Shown: positions 6,060 to 6,164 of the stretch, piece by piece
How the letters are laid out: each line of letters opens with the position of its first letter
Numbering within the stretch: the first letter of the stretch is position 1
Origin: Gelria sp.
GTDB taxonomy: Bacteria > Bacillota > Syntrophomonadia > Syntrophomonadales > Syntrophomonadaceae
Reading direction: 5' to 3'
Length of the DNA stretch: 6,164 nt
NCBI GenBank assembly: GCA_012839665.1
Contig: DUMX01000227.1
Location: forward strand, 1-6,164
Program-made: the position numbers and the translations under genes
The notes under the pieces: model-generated
Database searches by the model: none
What the model was told of the DNA's origin: nothing
Seen by the model: only the letters and a program-made list of their open reading frames with translations

Positions 6060-6076
6060 GAAATGCGGAGCATTTC
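6060..6076. repeat. Short palindrome upstream of gerAB
   Basis: GAAATGC (6060-6066) and GCATTTC (6070-6076) form a perfect 7-bp inverted repeat around the loop GGA. It lies about 85 bases upstream of the gerAB start. It could be a hairpin in the operon leader, an operator, or part of the neighbouring repeat cluster; no U tract follows on either strand, so it is not a standard terminator. Confidence 0.5.
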
Positions 6077-6083
6077 CACAATA

Positions 6084-6107
6084 ATTCTTAATTCTCAATT
6101 CTTAATT
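6084..6107. repeat. 7-bp tandem repeat ATTCTTA
   Basis: Three consecutive 7-base units (ATTCTTA 6084-6090, ATTCTCA 6091-6097, ATTCTTA 6098-6104) and a partial fourth ATT. The middle unit differs by one base. It lies at the 3' edge of the possible partial gene that ends the window and upstream of the gerAB hairpin. Simple AT-rich heptamer runs of this kind can vary in copy number by slippage. Confidence 0.7.
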
Positions 6108-6164
6108 AACCCCGTATTTTGGGTTACCACCGAACTTTGCCATACCTATACCGTTTGCTACCAG
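6102..6164 (-). CDS. Possible C-terminal end of a leftward gene (partial)
   Basis: The last 63 bases are open on the minus strand and end at a TAA (6104-6102). They would encode 20 residues ending GMAKFGGNPKYGVN. I do not recognise the fragment. A second minus frame is also open here for 12 residues, so the assignment is weak. It would lie upstream of, and in the same direction as, gerAB. Confidence 0.25.
   Translation of the reverse strand: MVANGIGMAKFGGNPKYGVN

Noticed and set aside
6020..6062. TACTA in copy C as part of a sigma G -10 element
   Set aside because: No acceptable -35 hexamer at the expected 17-18 base distance.
6107..6126. TAACCC...GGGTTA inverted repeat
   Set aside because: A 6-bp stem inside the possible partial coding region, with no U tract; not enough to call a terminator.

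Overview
The window looks like chromosome of an endospore-forming Firmicute, most likely a member of Clostridia. The evidence is a complete three-gene GerA-type germinant-receptor operon, a WalJ/YycJ-type metallo-beta-lactamase-fold protein, strong AGGAGG-type ribosome binding sites, and the use of TTG as a start codon. No species marker (rRNA, tRNA) is present, so I do not name a genus. I see no insertion sequence, CRISPR array, phage gene or defence system.

Layout, left to right. Positions 1-140 hold a copy of a short REP-like palindrome cut by the window edge, a second interspersed motif, and a hairpin that should end the adjacent leftward transcript. Positions 141-747 hold a leftward two-gene operon: a small TOBE/Mop-domain (molybdate/molybdopterin-binding type) protein followed by a glutamine-rich heptad-repeat protein of unknown function. 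For both, the best start differs from the longest open frame because of where the Shine-Dalgarno sequences lie. Positions 748-1073 are a divergent intergenic region with a TATAAT-containing promoter candidate for the rightward walJ gene at 1074-1850. Positions 1851-2079 separate walJ from the convergent ger operon and carry a full copy of the same REP-like palindrome. Positions 2080-5975 are the leftward operon gerAB-gerAA-gerAC. Positions 5976-6101, upstream of gerAB, hold another copy of the interspersed motif, a GAAATGC hairpin and a 7-bp tandem repeat. The last 63 bases may encode the C-terminus of another leftward gene.

How the genes work together. The three Ger proteins (GerAB, a transporter-like multi-pass protein; GerAA, a soluble domain plus membrane helices; GerAC, a lipoprotein) are expected to form one receptor complex in the spore inner membrane that senses a germinant. 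The gene order B-A-C differs from the classical A-B-C. The TOBE and Q-rich pair are probably co-transcribed, but no molybdate-transport or molybdoenzyme gene is visible nearby. walJ stands alone here and is not next to walRK genes as it is in Bacillus.

Nothing here amounts to a clearly new system. The items most worth checking are the families of short intergenic repeats, which occur in three of the intergenic gaps, and the unrecognised Q-rich protein paired with the TOBE protein.
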